A stretch of 38,882 bases of DNA, taken from NCBI RefSeq assembly GCF_002412165.1, contig NZ_NXIA01000024.1, positions 1 through 38,882 of the forward strand. Reading direction: 5' to 3'. Source of the DNA: Curtobacterium sp. 'Ferrero'. GTDB lineage: Bacteria; Actinomycetota; Actinomycetes; Actinomycetales; Microbacteriaceae. The notes beneath the pieces are model-generated. The model made no database searches. It was not told the DNA's origin and was given only the letters and a program-made list of their open reading frames with translations. This document shows positions 24,901 to 33,195 of this stretch, piece after piece. A program made the translations under genes and the position numbers. Numbering within the stretch: the first letter of the stretch is position 1; the number at the start of each line of letters is the position of its first letter.

Positions 24901-25972
24901 CGGGTCCTCCTGCCACGCGGGCCCCGACGTGTCCGTCGAGCGCGCCGTCGTCGTGCGCAGGGTCGAGGGGTGCGCCGCCGACCAGCTGGAGGAAGCGGTC
25001 CTCGTCGATGCGGTCGAGGAAGGACTCGAGCGCGGCCCAGCCGTCCTCGAACCGGACGATCAGCCCCTCGTCGGCGTCGTCGCCGTCGCGCAGGCCGAAC
25101 GTGGTGGTCGACGTCCGCGGCGGCGGCCACGCACCTTCGCGGTCGAGGAACACCGAGGCCTCGGGGCCGACGACCACGGCGAGCGGCGCCGGCTCGCCGT
25201 ACGAGACCGCCCGCACCAGGTGGTCGGCGTCGCCGCGCCGTTGCATCACGACGCCGAACACCGGCTCGACCTGGTCGGCGACCTGCTGGACCGCGGCGAA
25301 GAGCCGTCCGGCGAGCTCCGGGTCGGCGTGCTCCTCCGGGACGGTCAGCACCGCCGACATCGTCTCGATGACCACGTCGTCCTGCAGGTGCGCGGTCATC
25401 GTCGCCGAGAAGCCGTCGCCCACGGCGTACGACGTCGACACCGCGGGTGCCTCGTGCTTGGCGTACTGGGTCACCACCCACCGGTCCCACGGGACCGTCA
25501 GCGGTTCCACGGTGCCCCAGCGGGTCGGGCAGGTCCCCACGGTGTCGCACAGCGCCTCGATCGCCGAGCCGACGTCGACCGCGCGCCCCGGGTGGTGGCG
25601 CAGGGTGAGGTCGATGCTGATCTGCCGGACCGAGTCGGACGCGACGGGGTGCTCCGGCGACGGGGTCCCGAGCAACTCCGGACCGCGCTGCGCGAAGTCC
25701 TGCACGCGGGACGCCGCGACCCCCGTGCGACCGTCGCGCAGCGAGCCGTCGAGGTCGGTGACGGCCCACGCGGCACCGTGCGCACCCAACGCGTGCCGCA
25801 CGGCGGGGGTGAGCGCTGCCTCCCGTCCGGTGCGGAGCACCACCGTGCGCCCCGCCGCGGAGGCGCGGGCGAGCAGGGAGGCGAACGCGTCGGTCAGCCA
25901 CACCACCGGCGATGCGGAGTCGACCACGATGGCGGAGCCGACGACGTCGTCGATGAGGGGATGCCTGACCAT
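24890..25972 (-). CDS. DUF6177-like protein
   Basis: A 360-residue soluble protein. The overall pattern (VDSASPVVWLTDAFASLLARA, then AWAVTDLDG, then VPWDRWVVTQYAKHEAPAVSTSY) resembles proteins labelled DUF6177 in Actinobacteria; that label is from memory. In some genomes relatives lie near type VII secretion genes, but no ESX component is visible here. The ATG at 25972 has AGGAGG six bases upstream, and TACCGT further up (26016-26011) could be its -10. It overlaps the next gene by 11 bp. Function unknown. Confidence 0.65.
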   Translation of the reverse strand: MVRHPLIDDVVGSAIVVDSASPVVWLTDAFASLLARASAAGRTVVLRTGREAALTPAVRHALGAHGAAWAVTDLDGSLRDGRTGVAASRVQDFAQRGPELLGTPSPEHPVASDSVRQISIDLTLRHHPGRAVDVGSAIEALCDTVGTCPTRWGTVEPLTVPWDRWVVTQYAKHEAPAVSTSYAVGDGFSATMTAHLQDDVVIETMSAVLTVPEEHADPELAGRLFAAVQQVADQVEPVFGVVMQRRGDADHLVRAVSYGEPAPLAVVVGPEASVFLDREGAWPPPRTSTTTFGLRDGDDADEGLIVRFEDGWAALESFLDRIDEDRFLQLVGGAPLDPAHDDGALDGHVGARVAGGPGAA

Positions 25973-26149
25973 CCGGGTCCTCCTCGGGTACTTCGGCGCT
26001 GATCCCCCTGGACGGTACACACCCGGCCGACACCTGTCCGTCACGTCGGCGGGCTCACAGCGCCTACACGGACACGGTCGGGAGGCACGGATCACCGCCG
26101 CCACGCGGCGGCCGGAGCGCGTCCGGCTGGCGTCCAGCGGAGAATCCGG

Positions 26150-26155
26150 TAGGGT
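26150..26155 (+). promoter_or_regulatory. -10 of the tRNA gene
   Basis: TAGGGT lies 26 bases before the mature tRNA start. The 5' leader holds a small CCCGC/GCGGG hairpin. The rest of 25973-26180 holds a half-copy of the palindromic repeat (26075-26090). Confidence 0.4.
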
Positions 26156-26180
26156 TGTCGACGTCCCGCCAGCGGGATGC

Positions 26181-26254
26181 GCGAGTGTAGTTCAATGGTA
26201 GAACTCCAGCTTCCCAAGCTGGTAGCGCGGGTTCGATTCCCGTCACTCGCTCCA
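26181..26254 (+). tRNA. tRNA-Gly(CCC)
   Basis: A complete cloverleaf: acceptor stem GCGAGTG/CACTCGC with discriminator T, D-arm with TTCAATGGTAGAA, anticodon stem CCAGC/GCTGG around the loop TTCCCAA giving anticodon CCC, and a T-arm with GGTTCGATTCC. The 3' CCA is encoded. It reads GGG glycine codons. Confidence 0.97.
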
Positions 26255-26382
26255 GATCCTCCTCTGCCGCCGTTGCCGGCTCCGCGACCTCGGTCGTCGC
26301 TGTGTCGCCGGCCTGCACGCCGCCCTCCTGGCCGCTGCGCGCGGGAGCCGCTCGCGCCGGCCGGTCGCGCGCCCCGCCCTGG

Positions 26383-26396
26383 TATGTTCGCGCACA
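26383..26396 (+). promoter_or_regulatory. Promoter and possible operator of the xylanase gene
   Basis: A -10-like TATGTT (26383-26388) overlaps TGTTCGCGCACA (26385-26396), a 12-bp palindrome with central CG and one mismatch, of the general LacI-family type. It differs from the ATGTGAAC sites near 13.6 and 14.9 kb, so another regulator is likely. Confidence 0.45.
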
Positions 26397-26430
26397 CAAC
26401 AAATCCCGGACGACGATGTCGGAGGACCCC

Positions 26431-27654
26431 ATGCCGCACGGACCAGCGCACCGCACCGGTGCGACCGAACTGATCATCGTGGACTCCTCGGGGGCTCCGC
26501 TCGCGCACGCCGACGTCGTGGTCGAGCAGACCCGGCACGCGTTCGTGTTCGGGAACATCGGCTTCGACTTCATCGACCTGGCGAACGGCGACGCCACGGA
26601 CGACGACGGGAGCGCCGCGCTGGCCGACCGCTGGACCGACGTCTTCAACACCGCGACGCTGCCGTACTACTGGGGACGGTTCGAGGCCGAGCGCGGGGCG
26701 CCGGACACGCACCGACTGCTCACGACCGCCCGGTGGTTCCGCGACCGGGGCGTGGCGGTGAAGGGGCACCCTCTGGTGTGGCACACCGTCCAACCCGACT
26801 GGCTGCTCGGCCTGCCGCTGGACGAAGTCGAACAGCTGCTGCGGGCGCGCATCCGACGGGAGGTCTCGGACGCCGCGGGGGTGATCGACACCTGGGACGC
26901 GATCAACGAGGTCGTCATCATGCCGGTGTTCGACAACGGCGCGAACGCGATCACGCCGCTCGCCCGAGCCAGGGGTCGCATCGCGATGATCCGGACGGCG
27001 TTCGAGGAAGCCCGAGGCGCGAACCCGAGCGCGACCCTCCTCCTCAACGACTTCGACCTGTCGAGCGCGTACGAGTGCCTCATCGAGGGCGTCCTCGAGG
27101 CCGGTGTCGCGATCGACGCGATCGGCCTGCAGACCCACATGCACCAGGGGTACTGGGGCGAGGAGACCATGCTCGCGATGGTGGACCGCTTCGCCCGGTA
27201 CGGGCTGCCGCTGCACCTGACCGAGACCTCCCTCGTGTCCGGCGACCTCATGCCCGCCGGCGTGGTCGACCTCAACGACCACGTGGTCGCGTCGTGGCCC
27301 TCGACCCCGGAGGGCGAGGAACGGCAGGCCGACGAGGTGGAACGGCACTACCGGAGCCTCGTCGGTCACCCCGCGGTCGAGGCGATCACCTACTGGGGCA
27401 TCACCGACCGCGACGCCTGGCTCGGCGCCCCGATCGGCCTGGTGCGTGCGGACGGCAGCCCGAAGCCGGCCTACGAGGCGCTCCGCCGCCTGGTGCGGGA
27501 CGAGTGGTGGCTGCCACGGACGAACCTCCGCACCGACGGGCACGGACGCGTGCGCGTCGAGGGCTTCCACGGCGACTACCGGGTCGAGGTCGGCGCGACG
27601 TCGGCGACGTTCACGGTGACCGCCGACCCGGGAACAGCGCGCGTCGTCGTGTGA
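26431..27654 (+). CDS. GH10 endo-1,4-beta-xylanase, apparently intracellular
   Basis: A 407-residue glycoside hydrolase family 10 protein. The catalytic acid/base is E160 in TWDAINEV and the nucleophile E265 in LHLTETS; the substrate-binding GHPLVWHTVQPDWL is at 112-125. There is no signal peptide, so it probably acts in the cytoplasm on imported xylo-oligosaccharides. The ATG at 26431 follows GGAGGA by four bases; an ATG at 26416 would add five residues and no signal. The C-terminal 50 residues after the barrel look like a short beta-rich extension. No xylosidase or transporter lies next to it. Confidence 0.9.
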   Translation: MPHGPAHRTGATELIIVDSSGAPLAHADVVVEQTRHAFVFGNIGFDFIDLANGDATDDDGSAALADRWTDVFNTATLPYYWGRFEAERGAPDTHRLLTTARWFRDRGVAVKGHPLVWHTVQPDWLLGLPLDEVEQLLRARIRREVSDAAGVIDTWDAINEVVIMPVFDNGANAITPLARARGRIAMIRTAFEEARGANPSATLLLNDFDLSSAYECLIEGVLEAGVAIDAIGLQTHMHQGYWGEETMLAMVDRFARYGLPLHLTETSLVSGDLMPAGVVDLNDHVVASWPSTPEGEERQADEVERHYRSLVGHPAVEAITYWGITDRDAWLGAPIGLVRADGSPKPAYEALRRLVRDEWWLPRTNLRTDGHGRVRVEGFHGDYRVEVGATSATFTVTADPGTARVVV

Positions 27655-27731
27655 ACGTCGGATCGTTCCGTCCCGATACCGATCTCGCAACGGTCCCGGC
27701 ACGAGTCCCGATCGTCCGTCAGGCTCGTTGC

Positions 27732-28478
27732 ATGTCGAAGTTCCGCGTCGTCCAAGGAGGCACCAGCGTCGACCTCGAGGCCCACACCGAGATGGAGGCC
27801 CGGGCGAAGGCGGTGGTCTCCGGTCGGTTCCGCCACGACGACTCCCTCGTCGCGGTGCCGTACGACGGTGACCGTGCCCCGGCGAGCACCTCTGGGCCGG
27901 GCGCAGCCACCAGGACGGACGCCCGTGACCGGGTGGCCGCGGACCCGATCACCCCGGACGCGGCCGTCCTGCGACCCCGCGCGGGCACGGACGGCGGGGC
28001 GAGCTCGTTGCGGATCCGGCGCGAGGCCTCGGTGCCCCGACTGCTGGTGGCCCTGGTGCTGCTCGTCGCGCTGCTCCTCACCGTCCTGACGGTCGGAGGC
28101 TGGGCGATCGTCCGGCGGGTCACTCACGACGGCACGCTCGGTGATTGTGCCCGGATCGGCCTGTGTGTCGAGACCCCGCTCGCCACCGTCGAGGCCCGGA
28201 CCGGGGTCGACCTGCCTGCGGGCACCGAACGGATCCGCGCGACCGCCTCCCGCGACGGCAGCTGGGCGTCGGCGCTGGTCCGCCTGCCCGAGGGTGCCCG
28301 CGTCCCGACGCTGCCGTCGGGCGAGGAGACGGCCCCCACGACGCGCGCCTCCGACGCACTGCAGAGCGCCGGGGCGACGAAGCTCTCGGGTTCGGTGGCC
28401 GGGCCGGTCGGTGTGTTCTCCGGCACGGCCGACGGCCGCACCATCGTGTACCTGCGGTACGACGCGACCGGCGACTGA
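27732..28478 (+). CDS. Single-pass membrane protein of unknown function
   Basis: A 248-residue protein. An N-terminal cytoplasmic part (1-95) starts with a compact segment (FRVVQGGTSVDLEAHTEMEARAKAVVSGRF) and continues as a Pro/Ala/Asp-rich linker. One strong hydrophobic helix (about 103-125, LLVALVLLVALLLTVLTVGGWAIV) is followed by an external domain with two Cys (DCARIGLC) that may form a disulfide. No family recognised. CAGGCT lies six bases before the ATG and could be a leaderless -10. It converges with the CsoR-family gene. Confidence 0.7.
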   Translation: MSKFRVVQGGTSVDLEAHTEMEARAKAVVSGRFRHDDSLVAVPYDGDRAPASTSGPGAATRTDARDRVAADPITPDAAVLRPRAGTDGGASSLRIRREASVPRLLVALVLLVALLLTVLTVGGWAIVRRVTHDGTLGDCARIGLCVETPLATVEARTGVDLPAGTERIRATASRDGSWASALVRLPEGARVPTLPSGEETAPTTRASDALQSAGATKLSGSVAGPVGVFSGTADGRTIVYLRYDATGD

Positions 28479-28513
28479 CCGAGGGGCCAGGAACCGGGGG
28501 CAACGAACCGGGG

Positions 28514-28831
28514 TCAGGCGAGCGTCAGGAAGAGCTTCTCGAGTTCCTCGACGGTCAGTCGGTCGTCGTCGGTCCCGTCCTGAGCCCCGGTCGGCTCGGT
28601 GATGCACTGGCGCATGGCGGTGGACACGATGGCGAAGCCCGCCCGGTCGAGGGCGCTGCTGACAGCGGCGAGCTGTGTGACGACGGCGCGGCAGTCGCCT
28701 CCGCCCTCGACCGCGGCGATCACCGCGGCGAGCTGCCCCTGTGCCCGGCGCAGCCGGTTCGCCACCTTCTTCACCGCGTCCGCGTCGTGCAGTGCCCGGT
28801 TCGACGGTCCGTCGGCTGCTGTCTCGTCCAT
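28514..28831 (-). CDS. CsoR-family repressor with CstR-like (persulfide) residues
   Basis: A 105-residue DUF156 four-helix regulator. The N-terminal DNA-binding helix region is VKKVANRLRRAQGQL (20-34). The conserved Cys pair is C47 (GDCRAV) and C76 (MRQC), 29 apart as in both CsoR and CstR. Copper-sensing CsoR needs a His four residues before the second Cys; here that position is A72, as in persulfide-sensing CstR. The neighbour is a CoA-disulfide reductase/rhodanese, which fits sulfur sensing. It probably binds the palindrome at 30565-30580. SD GAGGA precedes the ATG. Confidence 0.88.
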   Translation of the reverse strand: MDETAADGPSNRALHDADAVKKVANRLRRAQGQLAAVIAAVEGGGDCRAVVTQLAAVSSALDRAGFAIVSTAMRQCITEPTGAQDGTDDDRLTVEELEKLFLTLA

Positions 28832-28880
28832 GGTCGTCCTCGTCGTGTGCGGTGGTGATCGGGGGGGATCGGTCGTGCGT

Positions 28881-30554
28881 TCAGGCGGCAGCGTGTCCGA
28901 CGCCCGCGTCCACACGGACGGACGTCGCCGCCGTGCCGGCCGCCCACGTACGGTACCCGCCGTCGAGGTTGCGGACGTCGTGGCCGAGCTGAGCGAGCAG
29001 CCGTGCGGCAGTGTGTCCGCGCTGGCCCACCTGGCAGTGCACCACGACGGGGCCGTCGGGCAGCTCCCGGTGCCGTGCACGGAGGTCGTCCAGCGGGATG
29101 TTCACGGACCCGGGCACGGCTCCGGCCTCGTGCTCCGCGGGGGTCCGGACGTCGACGAGCGTGGCACCCGCACCGCGTGCGGCGTCGAGTTCGTGCCACT
29201 GGATCGTCGCCGTCGCCCCGGTCGCGGTGTTCTCGGCGACGTTGCCGAGCAGGTTCACCGGGTCCTTCGCGGACCCGTACTGGGGCGCGTAGGCGAGCTC
29301 GAGCTGCGCGAGCGCGGACGCGGTGAGCCCAGCCGTCATGGCCACCGCGATGACGTCGATGCGCTTGTCCACACCGTCGCCTCCGACGATCTGGGCGCCG
29401 AGGACCTGGTCGGTGACCGCGTCGACGAGCAGCTTCATCGCCATCGGCTCGGCTCCGGGGTAGTACCCGGCGTGCGACGACGGGTGGGTGTGCACGACGC
29501 GGTGTGCTCGTCCGGCGGCGACGAGCCGTCGCTCGTTCCACCCGACGACGGCGACGGTCGTCCCCAGGACGCCGAGCACGGCCGTGCCGAGCGCGGGACG
29601 CGCATCGTCGGGGAGGGTCCCCGCGATGGCGTCGGCGACCGCGCGGCCGTGTCGGTTCGCCAGGCCGGCCATGGTGACGAGGGTCGCCGCGCCGTCGACG
29701 TGGTCGATCTTCTCGACACCGTCGCCCGCCGCCCAGACGTGCGGCACGGAGGTGCGGTGCCGACCGTCGACCGCGACGCCGCCGGAGGGGCCGAGGGCGA
29801 CGCCAGCGCTCCGGGCGAGCCCGGTGTCCGGGCGGACCCCGCTCGCCTCCACCACGAGCGCTGCGGGCACGGTCGAGCCGTCGCTCAGGAGGACCGCCCC
29901 GGGCTGCGCACCGGTGACCGTCACGCCCAGGCGGACGTCCACCCCGGCTCGCCGGAGGGTCCCGAGCACGGGCTCGGCCATCTCGACGTCGAGCGGCGAG
30001 AGGACCTGCGTCCCACGGGTGACGAGCGTCACCCGGGCGTCGCGCGCCAGGAGGTTCTCGACGGCTTCGAGCCCGATGAACCCGGCGCCGACCACGACGA
30101 CGCGGGGTGACGGCCCGGCCTGCTCGAGCACCGCCATCACCCGGTCGACGTCCTCGACGCTGCGGAGCGTGTGGGTCGGCACGGCGTCGGCCGAGGGGCC
30201 CGGCGCCGCGGTGGCCCCGGTCGCCAGCACGAGGTCGTCGTAGTGCTCGGTGCGGGACGCCCCCGATCCGAGGTCCCGGACGACGACCGTCCTCCGGGCG
30301 GGATCGATCGCCGTGACCTCGTGGCGGACGTGGACGTCGAGCGCGAAGCGGCGGGCGAGCGATTCCGGCGTCTGCAGCAGGAGCGACGAGCGCTCGGGGA
30401 TCGCACCCCCGACGTGGTAGGGCAGCCCGCAGTTGGCGAAGGACACGTGCTCGCCCCGCTCGTAGACCGTGATCGTGCGGTGCTCGTCGAGCCGGCGGAG
30501 GCGGGTGGCCGCGGACATGCCGGCGGCGACACCTCCGATGATGATCGTCCTCAT
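28881..30554 (-). CDS. CoA-disulfide reductase with C-terminal rhodanese domain
   Basis: A 557-residue flavoprotein. Residues 1-440 are a pyridine-nucleotide disulfide oxidoreductase of the CoADR group: FAD fold at 3-16, single active-site Cys C42 in SFANCGLPYHVGG, NAD(P)H fold near VVVVGAGFIGLEA and the second FAD motif at VWAAGDGVEK. Residues from about 460 form a rhodanese domain with catalytic Cys C507 in HCQVGQRG. Such fusions (for example the Bacillus anthracis CoADR-RHD) reduce CoA persulfides and disulfides. The ATG at 30554 is seven bases after TATTGT, so the message is probably leaderless. The CsoR-family gene follows 49 bp downstream. Confidence 0.92.
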   Translation of the reverse strand: MRTIIIGGVAAGMSAATRLRRLDEHRTITVYERGEHVSFANCGLPYHVGGAIPERSSLLLQTPESLARRFALDVHVRHEVTAIDPARRTVVVRDLGSGASRTEHYDDLVLATGATAAPGPSADAVPTHTLRSVEDVDRVMAVLEQAGPSPRVVVVGAGFIGLEAVENLLARDARVTLVTRGTQVLSPLDVEMAEPVLGTLRRAGVDVRLGVTVTGAQPGAVLLSDGSTVPAALVVEASGVRPDTGLARSAGVALGPSGGVAVDGRHRTSVPHVWAAGDGVEKIDHVDGAATLVTMAGLANRHGRAVADAIAGTLPDDARPALGTAVLGVLGTTVAVVGWNERRLVAAGRAHRVVHTHPSSHAGYYPGAEPMAMKLLVDAVTDQVLGAQIVGGDGVDKRIDVIAVAMTAGLTASALAQLELAYAPQYGSAKDPVNLLGNVAENTATGATATIQWHELDAARGAGATLVDVRTPAEHEAGAVPGSVNIPLDDLRARHRELPDGPVVVHCQVGQRGHTAARLLAQLGHDVRNLDGGYRTWAAGTAATSVRVDAGVGHAAA

Positions 30555-30561
30555 GGCGGCA

Positions 30562-30591
30562 ACAATACCCCCAGGGGTATAGTCCCGGCAA
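30562..30591. promoter_or_regulatory. Divergent promoters with a CstR/CsoR-type operator
   Basis: ATACCCCCAGGGGTAT (30565-30580) is a 7+7 palindrome of the type bound by CsoR/CstR proteins. On the minus strand it lies between TTGCCG (30591-30586) and TATTGT (30567-30562), spacing 18, the promoter of the reductase. On the plus strand TATAGT (30578-30583) overlaps its right end and can serve the small Cys-rich gene at 30630. One operator can thus shut both promoters. Confidence 0.8.
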
Positions 30592-30629
30592 CGGGTGCCC
30601 CCCGGTACCCCCGACGGAAGGACGAACAG

Positions 30630-30791
30630 ATGTGCCGACAGGTGACGTGCAGGACGTGCGGGAAGACGACGTGGGCCGGTTGCGGCCAGCACGTCGACCA
30701 GGTGATGCGCGGGGTGCCCCAGCGTGACCGCTGCCCCGGGCACACGGCGGAGCCGAAGACCGGGTTCCTCGCGCGGCTGCTCGGCCGCTGA
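30630..30791 (+). CDS. Small Cys-rich protein of unknown function
   Basis: A 53-residue protein with Cys at 2, 7, 10, 18 and 35 and His at 21 and 38. The CxxC pair and CGQH segment (CRTCGKTTWAGCGQHV) suggest a small zinc-binding or redox fold. I know similar short proteins only as hypothetical. It starts with ATG after GGAAGGA and is driven from the divergent promoter with the CstR-type operator, so it likely belongs to the same thiol or metal response as the reductase. Confidence 0.8.
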   Translation: MCRQVTCRTCGKTTWAGCGQHVDQVMRGVPQRDRCPGHTAEPKTGFLARLLGR

Positions 30792-30858
30792 CGCGTCCCA
30801 CCCTCCCGTCCACCGCGCGGTGGGCTCCCGGGGCATCTCGCTCCGGTACCGTGTCCCC

Positions 30859-31878
30859 GTGCGCATCGTGGTGGCTCCGGACTCGTTCAAGGGCACCGCG
30901 ACCGCGGCGGCCGTCGCCTCCGCGATCGCGACCGGCTGGTCCGCCGAGCGCCCCGACGACCAGGTCGTGACCGTCCCCATGGCGGACGGCGGCGAGGGGA
31001 CGCTCGACGCGTTCGCGACGGCGTTCCCCGAGGCGGTCCGGCACGCGGTGACCGTGACCGGTCCCGACGGCGCCCCGCACGACACCTGGTGGTTGCGCCT
31101 GCCGGACGGCCGCGGGGTCGTCGAACTCGCGGCGACGAGCGGCCTCCCGCTGCTGGGCGACCACCTACTGCCGGACAGCGCGACCTCGCGCGGGTTCGGG
31201 GAGGCGATCGTCGCCGCCCTCGACACCGGCGTGACCGGGCTCGTGCTCGGGATCGGCGGCAGCGCCTCCACGGACGGTGGCGCCTCGGTGCTCGAGGTGC
31301 TCGACGGCCGCCCCCTGCCGCCGGGCGGGGTGACGGTCCTCACCGACGTGACCGCTCCGCTCACGGGTCCGACCGGCGCCGCCGCGGTCTTCGGTCCGCA
31401 GAAGGGCATCGCGCCGTCGCGGGTCGCCGAGTTCGATGCGCGCCTGCGGGCGCTCGCCGCACACCACCCCCACATCGACCCGGACACGCCCGGTGCCGGT
31501 GCGGCCGGGGGCGTCGGCTTCGGGTTGCTGGCCTGGGGCGCCGTACTGGTCCGCGGGGCCGAGGGCGTCGCCGAGGTGCTCGGGCTGCCGACACTGCTGG
31601 CCGGGGCGGACGTGGTGGTCACCGGCGAGGGCCGGTTCGACGGGCAGAGCGCGAGCGGCAAGGTCCCGTCGGTGGTGCACGCAATGGCGTCGGCGCACGC
31701 TCCGGGCGCCCGCGTGGTGCTCGTCGCCGGTGCGATCGACGCGCCGCTCGACGACTTCGCCGCGGCCGCGTCGCTGACGGTCATCGCGACGCAGACGACG
31801 GGCGAACCCGACGACGCCCTCCGCGACCCCGTGCGTTTCGCCACGATCGCGGGGACACGACTCGCCCGGATGGCCTGA
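30859..31878 (+). CDS. Glycerate kinase
   Basis: A 339-residue glycerate kinase of the GlxK/GckA type (glycerate 2- or 3-phosphate product not distinguishable). Motifs: [11 protein letters not shown] at 3-13, [30 protein letters not shown] and [15 protein letters not shown]. It is somewhat shorter than the usual 370-380 residues. The GTG at 30859 lies six bases after TACCGT (30847-30852), so a leaderless message is likely. It is unlinked to other glycerate genes here. Confidence 0.92.
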   Translation: MRIVVAPDSFKGTATAAAVASAIATGWSAERPDDQVVTVPMADGGEGTLDAFATAFPEAVRHAVTVTGPDGAPHDTWWLRLPDGRGVVELAATSGLPLLGDHLLPDSATSRGFGEAIVAALDTGVTGLVLGIGGSASTDGGASVLEVLDGRPLPPGGVTVLTDVTAPLTGPTGAAAVFGPQKGIAPSRVAEFDARLRALAAHHPHIDPDTPGAGAAGGVGFGLLAWGAVLVRGAEGVAEVLGLPTLLAGADVVVTGEGRFDGQSASGKVPSVVHAMASAHAPGARVVLVAGAIDAPLDDFAAAASLTVIATQTTGEPDDALRDPVRFATIAGTRLARMA

Positions 31879-31892
31879 AGGGGCACACAGGA

Positions 31893-31967
31893 GGGGTACC
31901 CCACCGGTACCACGCTGTCCGCAGGACGCGGGAGCACACTGGTGCACCGGGGCCGCCACCGGCCCCG
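31893..31967 (+). promoter_or_regulatory. Upstream region of the alcohol dehydrogenase gene
   Basis: GGGGTACCCC (31893-31902) is a perfect palindrome 14 bp past the glycerate kinase stop. CGGGGCCG (31948-31955) and CGGCCCCG (31960-31967) form an 8-bp hairpin that would end 32 bases before the TTG start. Either could be regulatory or a terminator of the kinase gene; no clear promoter stands out. Confidence 0.4.
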
Positions 31968-31999
31968 ACCAGCAATCGACCCACCCCACGAGGAGACCA

Positions 32000-33046
32000 T
32001 TGCGCACCGTCAACGCCTACGCTGCCCCGTCCGCCACGGAGCCGCTCGTCAAGACCACCATCACCCGTCGCGACCTCGGCCCGAACGACGTCGAGATCGA
32101 CATCGCCTACGCCGGCATCTGCCACTCGGACATCCACACCGTCCGCGGTGAGTGGGGCGAGATCCAGTACCCGCAGGTCGTCGGCCACGAGATCGTCGGC
32201 CACGTCTCCGCCGTCGGCGACGCCGTCACCAAGCACCAGGTCGGCGACCGCGTCGGCGTCGGCTGCATGGTCAACTCGTGCGGCGAGTGCGAGCAGTGCG
32301 TCAAGGGTGAGGAGCAGTACTGCCTGAAGGGCAACATCCAGACCTACGCGGGCGTCGACCCGGCCGACGGCAGCATCACCCAGGGCGGCTACTCGCAGGC
32401 CATCGTGGTGAACGAGGACTTCGTGCTCCGCGTGCCGGAGTCGCTCGACATCGAGAAGGTCGCCCCGCTGCTCTGTGCCGGCATCACCACCTACTCGCCG
32501 CTGCACCACTGGGGCATCGGCGAGGGCTCGAAGGTCGCCGTCGTCGGCATGGGCGGTCTCGGCCACATGGCCGTGAAGATCGCGGTCGCCCTCGGCGCCG
32601 AGGTCACGGTCCTGTCGCAGACCACGTCGAAGCAGGAGGACTCGCTCCGCTACGGCGCGAAGGCGCACTACGCCACGAAGGACCCGGAGACGTTCGAGGA
32701 GCTCGCGCAGTCGTTCGACTTCATCCTGAACACCGTGTCGGCGAAGATCCCGATGGGCGCGTACCTGGGCCTGCTCAAGGTCGACGGCACCCTCGTCAAC
32801 GTCGGCGCCCCGTCCGAGCCGCTCGAGGTCCCGGCGTTCGCGCTCATCCCCCGCCGGCTCAGCTGGGCGGGTTCCGCCATCGGCGGCATCCGCGAGACGC
32901 AGGAGATGCTCGACTTCTGCGCCGAGAAGGGCATCCTGCCCGAGACCGAGCTGATCAGCGCCGACCAGATCAACGAGGCCTACGAGCGCGTCCTCTCGTC
33001 GGACGTCCGCTACCGCTTCGTGATCGACGCGGCGACGCTCGCCTGA
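32000..33046 (+). CDS. Zinc-dependent NAD(P) alcohol dehydrogenase
   Basis: A 348-residue medium-chain dehydrogenase of the cinnamyl-alcohol/YahK type. Catalytic zinc ligands are C41, H63 and the following Glu (GHEIVGHV); structural zinc ligands are C94, C97, C100 and C108. The cofactor fold is [17 protein letters not shown]. It probably reduces a range of aldehydes. It starts with TTG at 32000, with AGGAGA just upstream; codon use is strongly C-biased, suggesting high expression. An AraC-type gene follows on the same strand. Confidence 0.93.
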   Translation: MRTVNAYAAPSATEPLVKTTITRRDLGPNDVEIDIAYAGICHSDIHTVRGEWGEIQYPQVVGHEIVGHVSAVGDAVTKHQVGDRVGVGCMVNSCGECEQCVKGEEQYCLKGNIQTYAGVDPADGSITQGGYSQAIVVNEDFVLRVPESLDIEKVAPLLCAGITTYSPLHHWGIGEGSKVAVVGMGGLGHMAVKIAVALGAEVTVLSQTTSKQEDSLRYGAKAHYATKDPETFEELAQSFDFILNTVSAKIPMGAYLGLLKVDGTLVNVGAPSEPLEVPAFALIPRRLSWAGSAIGGIRETQEMLDFCAEKGILPETELISADQINEAYERVLSSDVRYRFVIDAATLA

Positions 33047-33074
33047 GAGCGAGCGCCTGGGTGACCGGGTGAGA

Positions 33075-33112
33075 ACGGGAGGCACGTGGCGGGTCCGCCA
33101 CGTGCCTCCCGT
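33075..33112. repeat. Palindromic repeat, copy 8, after the alcohol dehydrogenase
   Basis: Arms 33075-33092 and 33095-33112 pair perfectly over 18 bp around a two-base centre (GT). It starts 29 bp past the stop and is a likely terminator. The rest of 33047-33195 shows no clear promoter. Confidence 0.92.
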
Positions 33113-33195
33113 CCGTCGTCCCACCGCCGGGACCGCTTCGTCCGCAGACCGCGACGGGGGTCGCGGACCGCGCCCATCAGGACGACGCTGGAACG

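Noticed and set aside
28514..28831. Copper-sensing CsoR
   Set aside because: The copper-ligand His is Ala, and the neighbours are persulfide enzymes; only the two Cys remain.
28881..32000. Very long open frame (over 1000 residues) on the minus strand
   Set aside because: Only the part from 30554 down has family motifs. The rest lies opposite the glycerate kinase gene and is a by-product of high GC.
91..33112. REP/RAYT-type mobile element
   Set aside because: The repeats resemble REPs in placement, but no Y1 transposase gene is in the window; kept as a repeat of unknown origin.
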